A stretch of 64,000 bases of DNA from Bacillota bacterium (GTDB taxonomy: Bacteria > Bacillota > Dehalobacteriia > UBA4068 > UBA4997): the NCBI GenBank assembly GCA_021771915.1, contig JAETNY010000005.1:62001-126000 (forward strand), read 5' to 3'. Of this stretch, positions 27,029 through 34,973 are shown one piece after another (positions within the stretch are counted from its first letter, which is position 1; the number at the start of each line of letters is the position of its first letter). A program made the position numbers and the translations under genes. Under the pieces are notes generated by a model. It saw nothing but the letters and a program-made list of their open reading frames with translations. It searched no databases and was not told the DNA's origin.

Positions 27029-28234
27029 ATGAAAATACTGCATTTAGCGGATTTGCATATTGGCAAACGCGTGAATGAAATTTCCATGCTGACCGAACAA
27101 CGCCATATCCTGCAACAGATTTTAACAATCGTGCAGCGAGAGCAGCCACAGGCGGCACTGCTGGCCGGGGATATTTATGATAAGACTATGCCGGCGGCCG
27201 AGGCCGTGCAGCTTTGCGATTGGTTTTTAACCCGTCTGTCGGCGCTGGTGCCGGCGGTTTTAATCATTCCCGGCAATCATGACAGCGCGGAGCGTTTGGC
27301 ATTTGCGGCCGGGCTTTTACAGGAACAGGGCGTTTATATTGCCCAGCCCTTTGCCGGACAGGTGCAGCGCGTGGAACTGGCCGATGAATTTGGGCCGATG
27401 GATTTTTATTTACTGCCCTTTTTGAAACCGGCTATCGTGCGCCGGGCGTTTACGCAACCGGAAACTGAAGCGCCGCCGGATTTGGCAGATTATAATGAAG
27501 CGGTGGGTCTGGTTATGCAGCAGGTCAATGCGCAGCTGCGCCCCCGGCCGGTACGCAACATTTTGCTGGCGCATCAGCTGATTACCGGCGCGGTTGTCTG
27601 CGATTCGGACGAGCTGGCTATCGGCGGTCTGGACAACGTCGATGTTAGCTGGTTCGCCGATTTTGATTATGTGGCGCTTGGCCATTTGCACAGCGCCCAA
27701 CAGGTGCGGCCCAAGCAGCCGGCAATGCGATATTGCGGCTCCCCCCTCAAGTATTCCTTTTCAGAAGCGCGGCAAAAAAAGTCGCTGACCCTGCTGGAGA
27801 TTGACGGCGATGGCCGGGTGCAGCTGCAAACAACGCCGCTCAATCCTCTGCATGATTTGCGTGAGATTAAAGGCGCTTTTGCAAATCTGACAGCGCCGGA
27901 TTTTCTGGCCGCTCAGGACTGCGCAGATTATCTGCATATCACTCTGACCGATGAGCATGATATACCGGACGCGGTACTGCGACTGCGCCAGTATTATCCC
28001 AATCTGATGAAGCTTGATTATGATAACCAGCGCACGCGCTCCAATCAGCGGCTGGCCCTTTCCGCCGCGGCGGCGGAGAGTCTGGTCGAGTTGGGGCCGT
28101 TTAAGCTGTTCAGCGATTTTTATGAGCAGCAGAACAATCAGCGACTGGACGCGGAACAGGAAAAATTTCTGCAACAACTGATTGAAGAAATCTGGGACAA
28201 TAAACAGGAGGAGCCATGCGCCCATTACATTTGA
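27029..28234 (+). CDS. sbcD: exonuclease SbcCD nuclease subunit
   Basis: The 401-residue Mre11-type phosphodiesterase begins M-K-I-L-H-L-A-D-L-H-I-G-K. The metal-binding motifs are D-x-H (residues 8-10), G-D-I-Y-D, G-N-H-D-S, L-A-H-Q and G-H-L-H-S. With SbcC it cleaves hairpins and DNA ends with Mn2+. The frame is open 25 codons further, but the ATG at 27029 fits the family; AAGGAG is unusually far (about 16 nt) upstream, so initiation may be weak. It overlaps sbcC by 19 nt. Confidence 0.95.
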   Translation: MKILHLADLHIGKRVNEISMLTEQRHILQQILTIVQREQPQAALLAGDIYDKTMPAAEAVQLCDWFLTRLSALVPAVLIIPGNHDSAERLAFAAGLLQEQGVYIAQPFAGQVQRVELADEFGPMDFYLLPFLKPAIVRRAFTQPETEAPPDLADYNEAVGLVMQQVNAQLRPRPVRNILLAHQLITGAVVCDSDELAIGGLDNVDVSWFADFDYVALGHLHSAQQVRPKQPAMRYCGSPLKYSFSEARQKKSLTLLEIDGDGRVQLQTTPLNPLHDLREIKGAFANLTAPDFLAAQDCADYLHITLTDEHDIPDAVLRLRQYYPNLMKLDYDNQRTRSNQRLALSAAAAESLVELGPFKLFSDFYEQQNNQRLDAEQEKFLQQLIEEIWDNKQEEPCAHYI

Positions 28235-30900
28235 CAATCTCCGCCTTTGGCCCCTATGCCGGCGAAGTTCAGCTTCCGCTGGCTGAACTGGGCGCCAGCG
28301 GTTTATATTTAATCTGCGGCGACACCGGCGCTGGCAAAACCACTATTTTTGACGCGATAAGCTTTGCCCTTTTTGGTGCGGCCAGCGGTGAAAATCGTGA
28401 GAACGTCTGGCTGCGCAGTAAATATGCCGAACCGTCACAGCCCACTTTTGTTCGTCTGCGTTTTCTATATCGCGGCAAGGAATATGAATTGCAGCGCAAT
28501 CCTGATTATCAGCGTCTGGCGCGGCGCGGCGGCGGTATGACCACCGAACGCGCTAATGCGCAACTGCTTTTCCCGGACGGCCAGCTGACAAGCGGCACTC
28601 GCCAAGTTGACGCCGCGGTGCGTGACTTGCTTGGTCTGGACCGCGAACAGTTTGCGCGCATCGCCATGATTGCGCAGGGTGATTTTATGAAGCTGCTGTT
28701 GGCTGATACGGCCACGCGCAGTTCTATCTTTCGGGAATTATTTAACACCGGGCTTTATGACCAGCTGCAAACTCGCTTAAAAGCGGCAACCAGCCAGTCC
28801 GAGCAGCTGTATAATCAGGCCAAACTGGCCGCGCAACATACGGTGGAGTTAATTCAGCCGACAGACGAATTTTTGACAGAGTTGCGTCAGAACTGGCTGC
28901 AAGGTCAGACCGAAAAAGCGGCCGCTGAACTGCCGGCCGCCCTGCAAGCCCAGAATACGGCCGATGAACAGCAAAACATTTTATTGCAGTCTCAGCTGAA
29001 AAATCTGGAAAATCAGCTGGCCAAGGTTAACCGCCTTTTGGGTACGGCCGAGCAAACCGAACGAAACCAGCAGAATTTGGCGGCACATCAGCAACAGCTA
29101 ATTCAGGTGCAAAATCAGCTTAAGCAGGCCGAAGAAACCTGGCAAGCGGAACAGGCCAAAGAGGACGAGCGCCAGAGTTTGGCCGCACAAATCCAGAAAT
29201 TACAGGAGCAATTACCGCTTTATCAGCAATTTGCCCAAACCCTGCACGAACAGCGAGAAGCAGAAAAACAGGCGGTTTATCGGCAAATTCAGCGTCAGTT
29301 TGCGGAAAAGCATGAGCAGCAGGCTACGATAAATAAGCTGTTAAATCAGATACAGACTGTACAGAATTTATATTTTGAGGTGAATGGCCTGCGTGACGAA
29401 TATCGCCGCAGCAAAACGGCTTATGATAAGCTGAAAATGGCGGCAGAACAGCAGGAACAGGCCTTTTTTGCAGCACAGGCCGGTTGGCTGGCGCAAAAAT
29501 TGCAGCCGAACACCCCCTGCCCGGTCTGCGGCAGTCAGGAACACCCACAACCAGCTGTGCTATCGGAGCAGGCGCCTAACCAGGAACAGCTGAAACAAAG
29601 TCAGGAACTGCGCCGCAATGCTGCGGAGGAACTTACCGCTATCTGCACCAAAGGCGACGAGCGCAAAAAGCTTTGGGAGCGTGAACTGGAAAACTGCCGT
29701 CTGCTTTGTCAGGAAAAGCTTACTCCGGATTTTTTGGCGGCGCTTAGTTATTCCCCAACCGCACAACCGCTCACTGACCTGCCGGCCGAACAGCTTAAGC
29801 CTGTTCTGACAGATTTACAGCAGCAGCTGACGCAAGAAGTTCGAACTTTGCAGCAACAGGCTAAACAGTTGGGAGTTCGAACAACACAAGACAGTATTAA
29901 TCTTGCCGCTTTGGCCGCAGAAACCGCTGCCTGGCAGGAAAAGGCGGCTAACCTGAAATTGCAGGCGGAAAAGCAGCAACGAGAATTGCCCTATTCCAGC
30001 CAAAACGAGTTAACACAGGCTTTACAGGATTTTCAACTGAAACAAAAAATTTTGCAGCAGGCTTTAAATCAGGCGCAAAATCAGCTAAACCATTGGCGTG
30101 AGCAACAGGCAGCCGAACAAAGTGCGATAGCGGCACTGGAAAAGGCTTTGGCAGAAAACACTGCGGCTGCGACACAAAATCAGCAGACGGCCGAGGAACT
30201 GCGTCAAGACGTAGCCGCTCTTAGGCAGCAGCAGGAACAAACTCTGGCACAGGCCGGTGAGTTGGCCGGCCGTCTGGCAGTTAATCGGAAAGCGGCCGCA
30301 GCCCTGCAACAACAACAGTGGGAACAGGCGCAGGCCGCTAAACGCTGGGGTTGGCTCAAAGCTTTAAGCGACACGGCTAATGGTCAGTTGACCGGCAAAG
30401 AGCGACTTTATTTTGAGGCCTACATTCAGCGTGTATATTTTGATGAGGTAATTGCACTGGCCAATCTGCGCTTTGCCAACATGACCGGCGGCCAGTATGA
30501 ACTTAAACGATGCGACGTTGCCGCAGACCGGCGCAGCCGCACTGGTCTGGAATTGGACGTTATCGACCACTATAACGGTACCGAGCGCAGTGTGAAAACC
30601 CTTTCCGGCGGCGAGTCCTTTAAGGCGGCACTGGCGCTGGCGCTAGGCTTGGCCGATGTTATTCAGGCCAATGCCGGCGGTATAGAATTAGATAGTATGT
30701 TTGTTGACGAGGGCTTTGGCTCATTAGATGAAAAATCTTTGCAGCAGGCTGTGCGCACACTGGCCGATTTATCCGAGGGCAAGCGTCTGGTTGGTATAAT
30801 CTCACATGTCAGCGAGTTAAAAGAGCGCATTGAAAAGCAAATTGTGGTAACTAAAGATAAAATTGGCGGTAGTCAGGCCGAAATTATTGCAAATACCTGA
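28216..30900 (+). CDS. sbcC: exonuclease SbcCD ATPase subunit
   Basis: The 894-residue SMC-like ATPase has an N-terminal Walker A (G-D-T-G-A-G-K-T-T), long Gln/Glu/Ala-rich coiled coils, and a zinc hook C-P-V-C at about 435. The C-terminal signature L-S-G-G-E-S-F-K-A-A-L-A-L-A-L and Walker B F-V-D-E-G-F-G-S-L-D complete it. It tethers DNA ends and drives the SbcD nuclease. It is somewhat shorter than E. coli SbcC because the coiled coils are shorter. AGGAGCC lies upstream of the ATG, inside sbcD. Confidence 0.95.
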   Translation: MRPLHLTISAFGPYAGEVQLPLAELGASGLYLICGDTGAGKTTIFDAISFALFGAASGENRENVWLRSKYAEPSQPTFVRLRFLYRGKEYELQRNPDYQRLARRGGGMTTERANAQLLFPDGQLTSGTRQVDAAVRDLLGLDREQFARIAMIAQGDFMKLLLADTATRSSIFRELFNTGLYDQLQTRLKAATSQSEQLYNQAKLAAQHTVELIQPTDEFLTELRQNWLQGQTEKAAAELPAALQAQNTADEQQNILLQSQLKNLENQLAKVNRLLGTAEQTERNQQNLAAHQQQLIQVQNQLKQAEETWQAEQAKEDERQSLAAQIQKLQEQLPLYQQFAQTLHEQREAEKQAVYRQIQRQFAEKHEQQATINKLLNQIQTVQNLYFEVNGLRDEYRRSKTAYDKLKMAAEQQEQAFFAAQAGWLAQKLQPNTPCPVCGSQEHPQPAVLSEQAPNQEQLKQSQELRRNAAEELTAICTKGDERKKLWERELENCRLLCQEKLTPDFLAALSYSPTAQPLTDLPAEQLKPVLTDLQQQLTQEVRTLQQQAKQLGVRTTQDSINLAALAAETAAWQEKAANLKLQAEKQQRELPYSSQNELTQALQDFQLKQKILQQALNQAQNQLNHWREQQAAEQSAIAALEKALAENTAAATQNQQTAEELRQDVAALRQQQEQTLAQAGELAGRLAVNRKAAAALQQQQWEQAQAAKRWGWLKALSDTANGQLTGKERLYFEAYIQRVYFDEVIALANLRFANMTGGQYELKRCDVAADRRSRTGLELDVIDHYNGTERSVKTLSGGESFKAALALALGLADVIQANAGGIELDSMFVDEGFGSLDEKSLQQAVRTLADLSEGKRLVGIISHVSELKERIEKQIVVTKDKIGGSQAEIIANT

Positions 30901-30915
30901 AATATGTGTTACAAT
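30887..30915 (+). promoter_or_regulatory. promoter of the DtxR-family regulator
   Basis: TTGCAA (30887-30892), 17-bp spacer, TACAAT (30910-30915), beginning inside the sbcC 3' end. A further DnaA-box-like CTATCCACA lies at 30939-30947 within the leader. Confidence 0.6.
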
Positions 30916-30985
30916 AAAAAAAATATCAAAAAAAGTTGCTATCCACAGGCTTTGTATAGCTTTTTTAGCAAGCGAGGTGGCTAAA

Positions 30986-31375
30986 ATGCAAATTCGAGAG
31001 TCCGCCGAGGATTATTTGGAAACTATATTAATCCTTAAAAATGAAAATGGCAATGTTCGTTCGATTGATATTGCGCATCATTTGGGGTTTTCTCGCCCCA
31101 GCGTCAGTATTGCCATGAAAAACCTGCGTGAAAACGGCTATATTAACGTATCCCCGGACGCTCTGATTACTCTGACCCCTAAAGGCAGAGAAATTGCGGA
31201 GCGCGTTTATGAACGTCATCAGGTGCTGACAGATTGCCTGTTGCGGCTGGGCGTTAACCCAAACGACGCAAAGGCTGACGCTTGCCGGCTTGAACATGAT
31301 TTAAGCAAGGATAGTTTTGCCAAAATCAAAGCATATTATTTACAAGTTTTAGCGGCTGATTCGTCCGCCGATTAA
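30986..31375 (+). CDS. DtxR/MntR-family metal-dependent regulator
   Basis: The 129-residue protein starts M-Q-I-R-E-S-A-E-D-Y-L-E-T-I-L, the DtxR/MntR signature, followed by a winged helix (I-A-H-H-L-G-F-S-R-P-S-V-S-I-A-M-K-N-L) and a helical dimerisation domain with metal-ligand-like residues (E-R-H-Q-V-L, C-R-L-E-H-D-L-S). It lacks the SH3-like third domain, so it is the short MntR-like type. Mn2+ or Fe2+ as effector is inference. GAGGTGG precedes the ATG at 30986; an open frame upstream overlaps sbcC and is not family-like. Confidence 0.88.
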   Translation: MQIRESAEDYLETILILKNENGNVRSIDIAHHLGFSRPSVSIAMKNLRENGYINVSPDALITLTPKGREIAERVYERHQVLTDCLLRLGVNPNDAKADACRLEHDLSKDSFAKIKAYYLQVLAADSSAD

Positions 31376-31429
31376 TTTATCAAGCGCAAAAAACTTCAAT
31401 TTTATCAATTCAAAAGGAGCCTATTTAAC

Positions 31430-33082
31430 ATGGAAGATAATGAAAAAGTTATGGCCGGAAATTTTATTCACGACGAAATTGACGCCGACCTGGCCGCCGG
31501 TCATGCGCCGGCTGTCCACACGCGTTTTCCGCCGGAACCCAACGGCTATTTGCATATTGGACATGCCAAAAGCATTTGCTTAAATTTTGGCACCGCGCAA
31601 AAATATAGGGGTCTTTGCAACCTGCGCTTTGACGATACCAACCCGGCCAAAGAGGAGCAGGAATTTATGGACTCTATTAAAGCCGATGTACATTGGCTGG
31701 GGTTCGATTGGCAGGACCGGCTTTTTTATGCCTCTGACTATTTTGAGCAGATTTATCAATACGCAGTTGAATTGATTAAAGCCGGCAAAGCTTACGTCTG
31801 CCAGCTTTCTGCTGATGAGATGCGCGAACATCGCGGCAGTATTGGTGTTCCGGCCACATCTCCCTGGCGTGACCGACCAATCGAAGAAAGTTTGGATTTA
31901 TTTAGCCGTATGCGTGCCGGCGAGTTTGCTGACGGTGAATATACCTTGCGTGCCAAAATTGATTTGGCTTCGCCCAATTTTGTTATGCGTGACCCAGTAA
32001 TTTATCGTATTCAGCATGGCGAGCATAATCGCACCGGCAACGACTGGTGTATTTATCCTATGTATGATTTTGCCCACCCCATTTCCGACTCTTTGGAGGG
32101 TATTACTCATTCAATTTGCACTATGGAATTTGAAATTCACCGTCCGCTTTACGATTGGGTAATTGCGAACACCACCTGTCCCACCAAAAGCCGGCAGATT
32201 GAATTTGCACGCTTAAACCTGACGCATACTGTAATGAGTAAGCGTTTCCTGCGTCGCCTGGTTGAAGATGGACATGTTCGCGGCTGGGACGACCCCAGAA
32301 TGCCTACCATTTCTGGACTGCGTCGCCGTGGTTATACCCCGGAAGCTATCCGTGATTTTTGCGAGCGCATTGGTGTTGCCAAAGCTGAAAGTATGGTTGA
32401 TGCCGCTCTGCTTGAGCACTGTTTGCGTGAGGACTTGAACACGCGAGCGGACCGGGTTATGTGCGTATTACGCCCACTTAAGGTAGTCATAACAAATTAT
32501 CCTGAAGACGGCCGCGAAATGTTACCTATTGAAAACAATCCTGAAAAACCGGAACGCGGCAAGCGTCTGCTACCATTTGGCCGGGAAATTTATATTGAGC
32601 AGGACGATTTTATGGAAGAACCGCCTAAAAAGTTTTTCCGCCTAAAGCCTGGCGGCGAAGTTCGCTTAAAAGCTGCTTATATTATAAAATGTGAAGAGGT
32701 TATTAAAGATGAAGCCGGCAATATTATTGAGTTGCATTGTACCTATGATTCGGAAACTATCAGCGGCGGCTCCAGCACTAAAAAAGTTAAAGGCACTATC
32801 CATTGGGTAAACGCCAAAGAATGTAAAACCGCCGAGGTTCGTCTTTATGATTATCTATTTACTGAAGATAATCCAACAGCCACAGACGGTGATTTTATGG
32901 CAAGTTTGAACCCAAACAGTTTGGAAGTTTTAACAAACGCAAAAATTGAACCTATTCTGCCCATGCCAGCTGAAAAATTTCAGTTTTTACGTCATGGTTA
33001 CTTTTGCGTTGACCCTGATACTGAAAATAATCACCCTGTATTTAATCGCATTGTATCGCTTAAATCTTCTTTTAAGGCTTAA
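31430..33082 (+). CDS. glnS: glutaminyl-tRNA synthetase
   Basis: The 550-residue class I enzyme has the HIGH motif in [15 protein letters not shown], the GlnRS-type [17 protein letters not shown], and the KMSKS equivalent V-M-S-K-R. The C-terminal beta-barrel anticodon-binding domains are intact. The sequence is GlnRS rather than GluRS. Many Firmicutes lack GlnRS and make Gln-tRNA by GatCAB amidation, so this gene is notable and may have been acquired. AAAAGGAG lies 9 nt before the ATG. Confidence 0.95.
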   Translation: MEDNEKVMAGNFIHDEIDADLAAGHAPAVHTRFPPEPNGYLHIGHAKSICLNFGTAQKYRGLCNLRFDDTNPAKEEQEFMDSIKADVHWLGFDWQDRLFYASDYFEQIYQYAVELIKAGKAYVCQLSADEMREHRGSIGVPATSPWRDRPIEESLDLFSRMRAGEFADGEYTLRAKIDLASPNFVMRDPVIYRIQHGEHNRTGNDWCIYPMYDFAHPISDSLEGITHSICTMEFEIHRPLYDWVIANTTCPTKSRQIEFARLNLTHTVMSKRFLRRLVEDGHVRGWDDPRMPTISGLRRRGYTPEAIRDFCERIGVAKAESMVDAALLEHCLREDLNTRADRVMCVLRPLKVVITNYPEDGREMLPIENNPEKPERGKRLLPFGREIYIEQDDFMEEPPKKFFRLKPGGEVRLKAAYIIKCEEVIKDEAGNIIELHCTYDSETISGGSSTKKVKGTIHWVNAKECKTAEVRLYDYLFTEDNPTATDGDFMASLNPNSLEVLTNAKIEPILPMPAEKFQFLRHGYFCVDPDTENNHPVFNRIVSLKSSFKA

Positions 33083-33112
33083 ATTCAACTTAATATATTT
33101 ATCTAATTAATA

Positions 33113-33148
33113 AATAAGGCTCCTCTGTTTTTACAGAAGAGCCTTATT
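33113..33148 (+). terminator. glnS terminator
   Basis: A long stem, AATAAGGCTC plus TCTGT pairing with ACAGA plus GAGCCTTATT, with a T-rich loop, 30 bp after the glnS stop codon. Confidence 0.88.
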
Positions 33149-33261
33149 TTCTTATCTTTTTCCCCTTTTACCTTTCGTGTTGAAAAAGGTTCGATTTTTT
33201 TCTGTCAAAATAACTATGCAAGCAGCCATCGCTGTTCAATGCCCGCCCGATAAACTGGAAT

Positions 33262-33357
33262 CTATATCTCCTTTTTACTCATAAGAGAACAACTGATAAC
33301 TACAAATAAACCAACTAAAATCCACGTAAATGCTCCTCCTAAAAAATCACTAACCAT
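33262..33357 (-). CDS. 31-residue hydrophobic peptide, function unknown
   Basis: A short minus-strand ORF begins M-V-S-D-F-L-G-G, continues with a membrane-length hydrophobic run (W-I-L-V-G-L-F-V-V-I-S) and ends S-K-K-E-I. A GGAG site lies about 9-10 nt before the ATG, and TATAAT (33401-33396) with a weak TTGTGT 17 bp upstream gives a 32-nt leader. It lies next to the four type I toxin modules but differs from them in sequence and strand. I see no antisense promoter for it. It could be a small membrane protein, a KdpF-like subunit or a lone toxin. Confidence 0.5.
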   Translation of the reverse strand: MVSDFLGGAFTWILVGLFVVISCSLMSKKEI

Positions 33358-33579
33358 ACTTCATTACTCCTTCAAAATCCCGATTTACCATTCTAATTAT
33401 ACTATCTCTGTAAGTTTTACACAAAATGCAGCTTAGTTAAAATGCCGGAAGTATCGGCCATCAACACAAAAGGTAAAAAGGACTATCTTTTCCATATTTC
33501 CCCAAAAATCTGGCTTTTCCGCAAACACTATGTTATAATATATACACTAAGCGCCTCTTGGCAGAAGGGAGGTGTTAAA

Positions 33580-33669
33580 ATGAATATACTATTCTCAATA
33601 GCCACTGCTATCGTGGCAAATATAATCTCCTATTATATTTGCAAATGGCTAGATAGTAGACGGCGCTAG
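33580..33669 (+). CDS. Fst/Ldr-like type I toxin peptide, module 1
   Basis: A 29-residue peptide: a 20-residue hydrophobic span (I-L-F-S-I-A-T-A-I-V-A-N-I-I-S-Y-Y-I), then K-W-L-D-S and three arginines. A hydrophobic helix followed by Trp-Leu and a charged tail is the hallmark of the Fst/Ldr family of membrane-damaging type I toxins. TATAAT is at 33534-33539 with a poor -35; the mRNA would run from about 33546 to the hairpin ending at 33738. GGGAGG is the ribosome binding site and can pair with CCTCTT just upstream. The 5' AGCGCC can pair with GGCGCT at the end of the ORF. An antisense RNA faces the gene. Confidence 0.8.
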   Translation: MNILFSIATAIVANIISYYICKWLDSRRR

Positions 33670-33710
33670 GTAGCCTAGGTCTAAGTCGCACCTACATATA
33701 AGCGAAATAG

Positions 33711-33738
33711 AAAAACCCCAGCTGCAACTGGGGTTTTT
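33711..33738. terminator. bidirectional terminator of module 1
   Basis: Perfect 11-bp stem AAAAACCCCAG / CTGGGGTTTTT, loop CTGCAA, functional in both directions. Confidence 0.88.
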
Positions 33739-33783
33739 CGCTGTACATTTTTGTGTTAAAATGAACATACTATTTTGCTATCT
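33711..33783 (-). ncRNA. predicted antisense antitoxin RNA, module 1
   Basis: The minus-strand promoter is TTGACA-17 bp-TATAAT (-10 at 33795-33790), with a start near 33783 and an end at the shared hairpin, giving about 73 nt. Positions 33753-33774 repeat the toxin start region 33572-33593 with one mismatch in 22, so the RNA can pair across the toxin start codon as well as at the terminator stem. This matches RNA II of the pAD1 par system. Confidence 0.75.
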
Positions 33784-33974
33784 GTTGATATTATACCACC
33801 AACCACCCTTTTTGTCAAGCAAAATACCTCCCCCAGATTTCCCGAAGAAGATTTTACCAGACTGTCTTATAAACACCCTCAATCTTCCATTTTTCCCCAA
33901 AAATCTGGCTTTTCCGCAAACAATATGTTATAATATATATACTAAGCGCCTCTTGGCAGAAAGGAGGTGTTAAA

Positions 33975-34064
33975 GTGAATATCTTGTTTTCCATAGCCTC
34001 CGCTATAATGATAAATATAATCTCCTATTATATTTGCAAATGGCTAGATGGTGAAAGGCGCTAG
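33975..34064 (+). CDS. Fst/Ldr-like type I toxin peptide, module 2 (GTG start)
   Basis: A 29-residue paralogue of the module 1 peptide with the same S-Y-Y-I-C-K-W-L-D core and tail G-E-R-R. It starts with GTG, unlike the other three, and has A-I-M-I-N instead of A-I-V-A-N. AGGAGG is 6-8 nt upstream and can pair with CCTCTT across GGCAGAA. TATAAT is at 33929-33934. The 3' GGCGCT is complementary to the 5' AGCGCC. The weaker start codon may lower its expression. Confidence 0.78.
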   Translation: MNILFSIASAIMINIISYYICKWLDGERR

Positions 34065-34105
34065 TTAGCCTAGGCTTCAGTTCGTGCCTACATATAAACG
34101 AATTA

Positions 34106-34136
34106 GAACCCCCTCGACCGGAACTCGAGGGGGTTC
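34106..34136. terminator. hairpin terminator of module 2, diverged stem
   Basis: Perfect 12-bp stem GAACCCCCTCGA / TCGAGGGGGTTC with loop CCGGAAC. The stem sequence differs from modules 1, 3 and 4 yet pairing is complete. The T-runs are weak, so termination may be less efficient. Confidence 0.75.
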
Positions 34137-34180
34137 GTTGTGCATTTTTGTGTTAAAATGAATACCTTGTTTTGTTTTCT
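34106..34180 (-). ncRNA. predicted antisense antitoxin RNA, module 2
   Basis: TTGACA-17 bp-TATAAT on the minus strand (-10 at 34192-34187) gives an RNA of about 75 nt. Positions 34150-34173 repeat the toxin 2 start region 33967-33990 with 2 mismatches in 24, including the module-specific CTTGTTTT. Confidence 0.75.
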
Positions 34181-34376
34181 GCGATAATTATACCAGCAAC
34201 CACCCTTTTTGTCAAGCACAAAAAAAATATCTCCCCCAGATTTCCCGAAGAAGATTTTACCAGACTGTCTTATAAACACCCTCAATATTCCATTTTTCTC
34301 CAAAAATCTGGCTTTTCCGCAAACACTATGCTATAATATATTCACTAAGCGCCTCTTGGCAGAAAGGAGGTGTGAA

Positions 34377-34466
34377 ATGAGCGTCATATTTTCTATAGCC
34401 TCTGCTATCGTGGCAAATATAATCTCCTATTATATTTGCAAATGGTTAGATAGTGGAAAGCGCTAG
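34377..34466 (+). CDS. Fst/Ldr-like type I toxin peptide, module 3
   Basis: A 29-residue peptide starting M-S-V-I-F-S-I-A-S, with the shared A-N-I-I-S-Y-Y-I-C-K-W-L-D-S core and tail G-K-R. TATAAT is at 34332-34337. GGAGG lies 5 nt before the ATG, the closest spacing of the four, and pairs with CCTCTT upstream. GCGCT at the ORF end can pair with AGCGC in the leader. Confidence 0.8.
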   Translation: MSVIFSIASAIVANIISYYICKWLDSGKR

Positions 34467-34506
34467 TTAGCCTAGGTTTAAGCCGTACCTACATATAAGC
34501 GGAATA

Positions 34507-34536
34507 GAAAGACCCCAGCTGCAACTGGGGTCTTTC
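34507..34536. terminator. bidirectional terminator of module 3
   Basis: 12-bp stem GAAAGACCCCAG / CTGGGGTCTTTC, loop CTGCAA. An A-to-G change relative to module 1 is matched by a T-to-C change on the other arm. Confidence 0.88.
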
Positions 34537-34579
34537 GTTTTACATTTTTGTGTAAAATGAACGTCATACTTTATTTTCC
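34507..34579 (-). ncRNA. predicted antisense antitoxin RNA, module 3
   Basis: TTGACA-17 bp-TATAAT on the minus strand (-10 at 34591-34586). The RNA of about 73 nt carries a repeat (34550-34572) of toxin 3 start sequence (34370-34392), 20 of 23 positions identical, including the module-specific CGTCATA. Confidence 0.75.
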
Positions 34580-34768
34580 AAATTAATTATACCACCACAA
34601 CAACACTTTGTCAAGCAAAATACCTCCCCCAGATTTTCTGAAGAAGATTTTACCAAACTGTCTTATAAACACCCTTAATATTCCATTTTTCTCCAAAAAT
34701 CTGGCTTTTTCGCAAACAATATGTTATAATATACTTACTAACGCCTCTGGCAGAGAGGAGGTGTAAGA

Positions 34769-34861
34769 ATGTACTTTTTTATCTCATTAGCCACTGTTGT
34801 CTTGGGTAACATAATCTCTCATTATGTTATCAAATGGTTGGATAGCAGATTTAGGCGGTAG
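34769..34861 (+). CDS. Fst/Ldr-like type I toxin peptide, module 4 (diverged)
   Basis: A 30-residue peptide, the most diverged copy: M-Y-F-F-I-S-L-A-T-V-V-L-G-N-I-I-S-H-Y-V-I-K-W-L with tail D-S-R-F-R-R, cited here only to show conserved K-W-L-D-S. TATAAT is at 34725-34730. The leader hairpin is changed to CCTCT-GGCAG-AGAGG, still able to pair near the GAGGAGG ribosome binding site. The end of the ORF (GGCGGTAGT) still complements the leader (ACTAACGCC) at 8 of 9 positions. Retained structure despite sequence change suggests selection. Confidence 0.78.
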   Translation: MYFFISLATVVLGNIISHYVIKWLDSRFRR

Positions 34862-34903
34862 TCAACCTAGGTCTAGGCTACCTTACTTAGTTAAAAAGCA
34901 TAG

Positions 34904-34931
34904 AAGAACCCCAGCTGCAACTGGGGTTCTT
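34904..34931. terminator. bidirectional terminator of module 4
   Basis: 11-bp stem AAGAACCCCAG / CTGGGGTTCTT with loop CTGCAA; again a compensated base pair relative to module 1. Confidence 0.88.
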
Positions 34932-34973
34932 TGTTGTACATTTTTTTGATGTCAGAATGTACTTTCTCTCATT
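34904..34973 (-). ncRNA. predicted antisense antitoxin RNA, module 4
   Basis: TTGACA (35008-35003), 17 bp, TATAAT (34985-34980) on the minus strand. The RNA of about 70 nt carries AGAATGTACTTT (34954-34965) plus CTCATT, matching toxin 4 start (34766-34777) and not the other modules. Confidence 0.73.
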
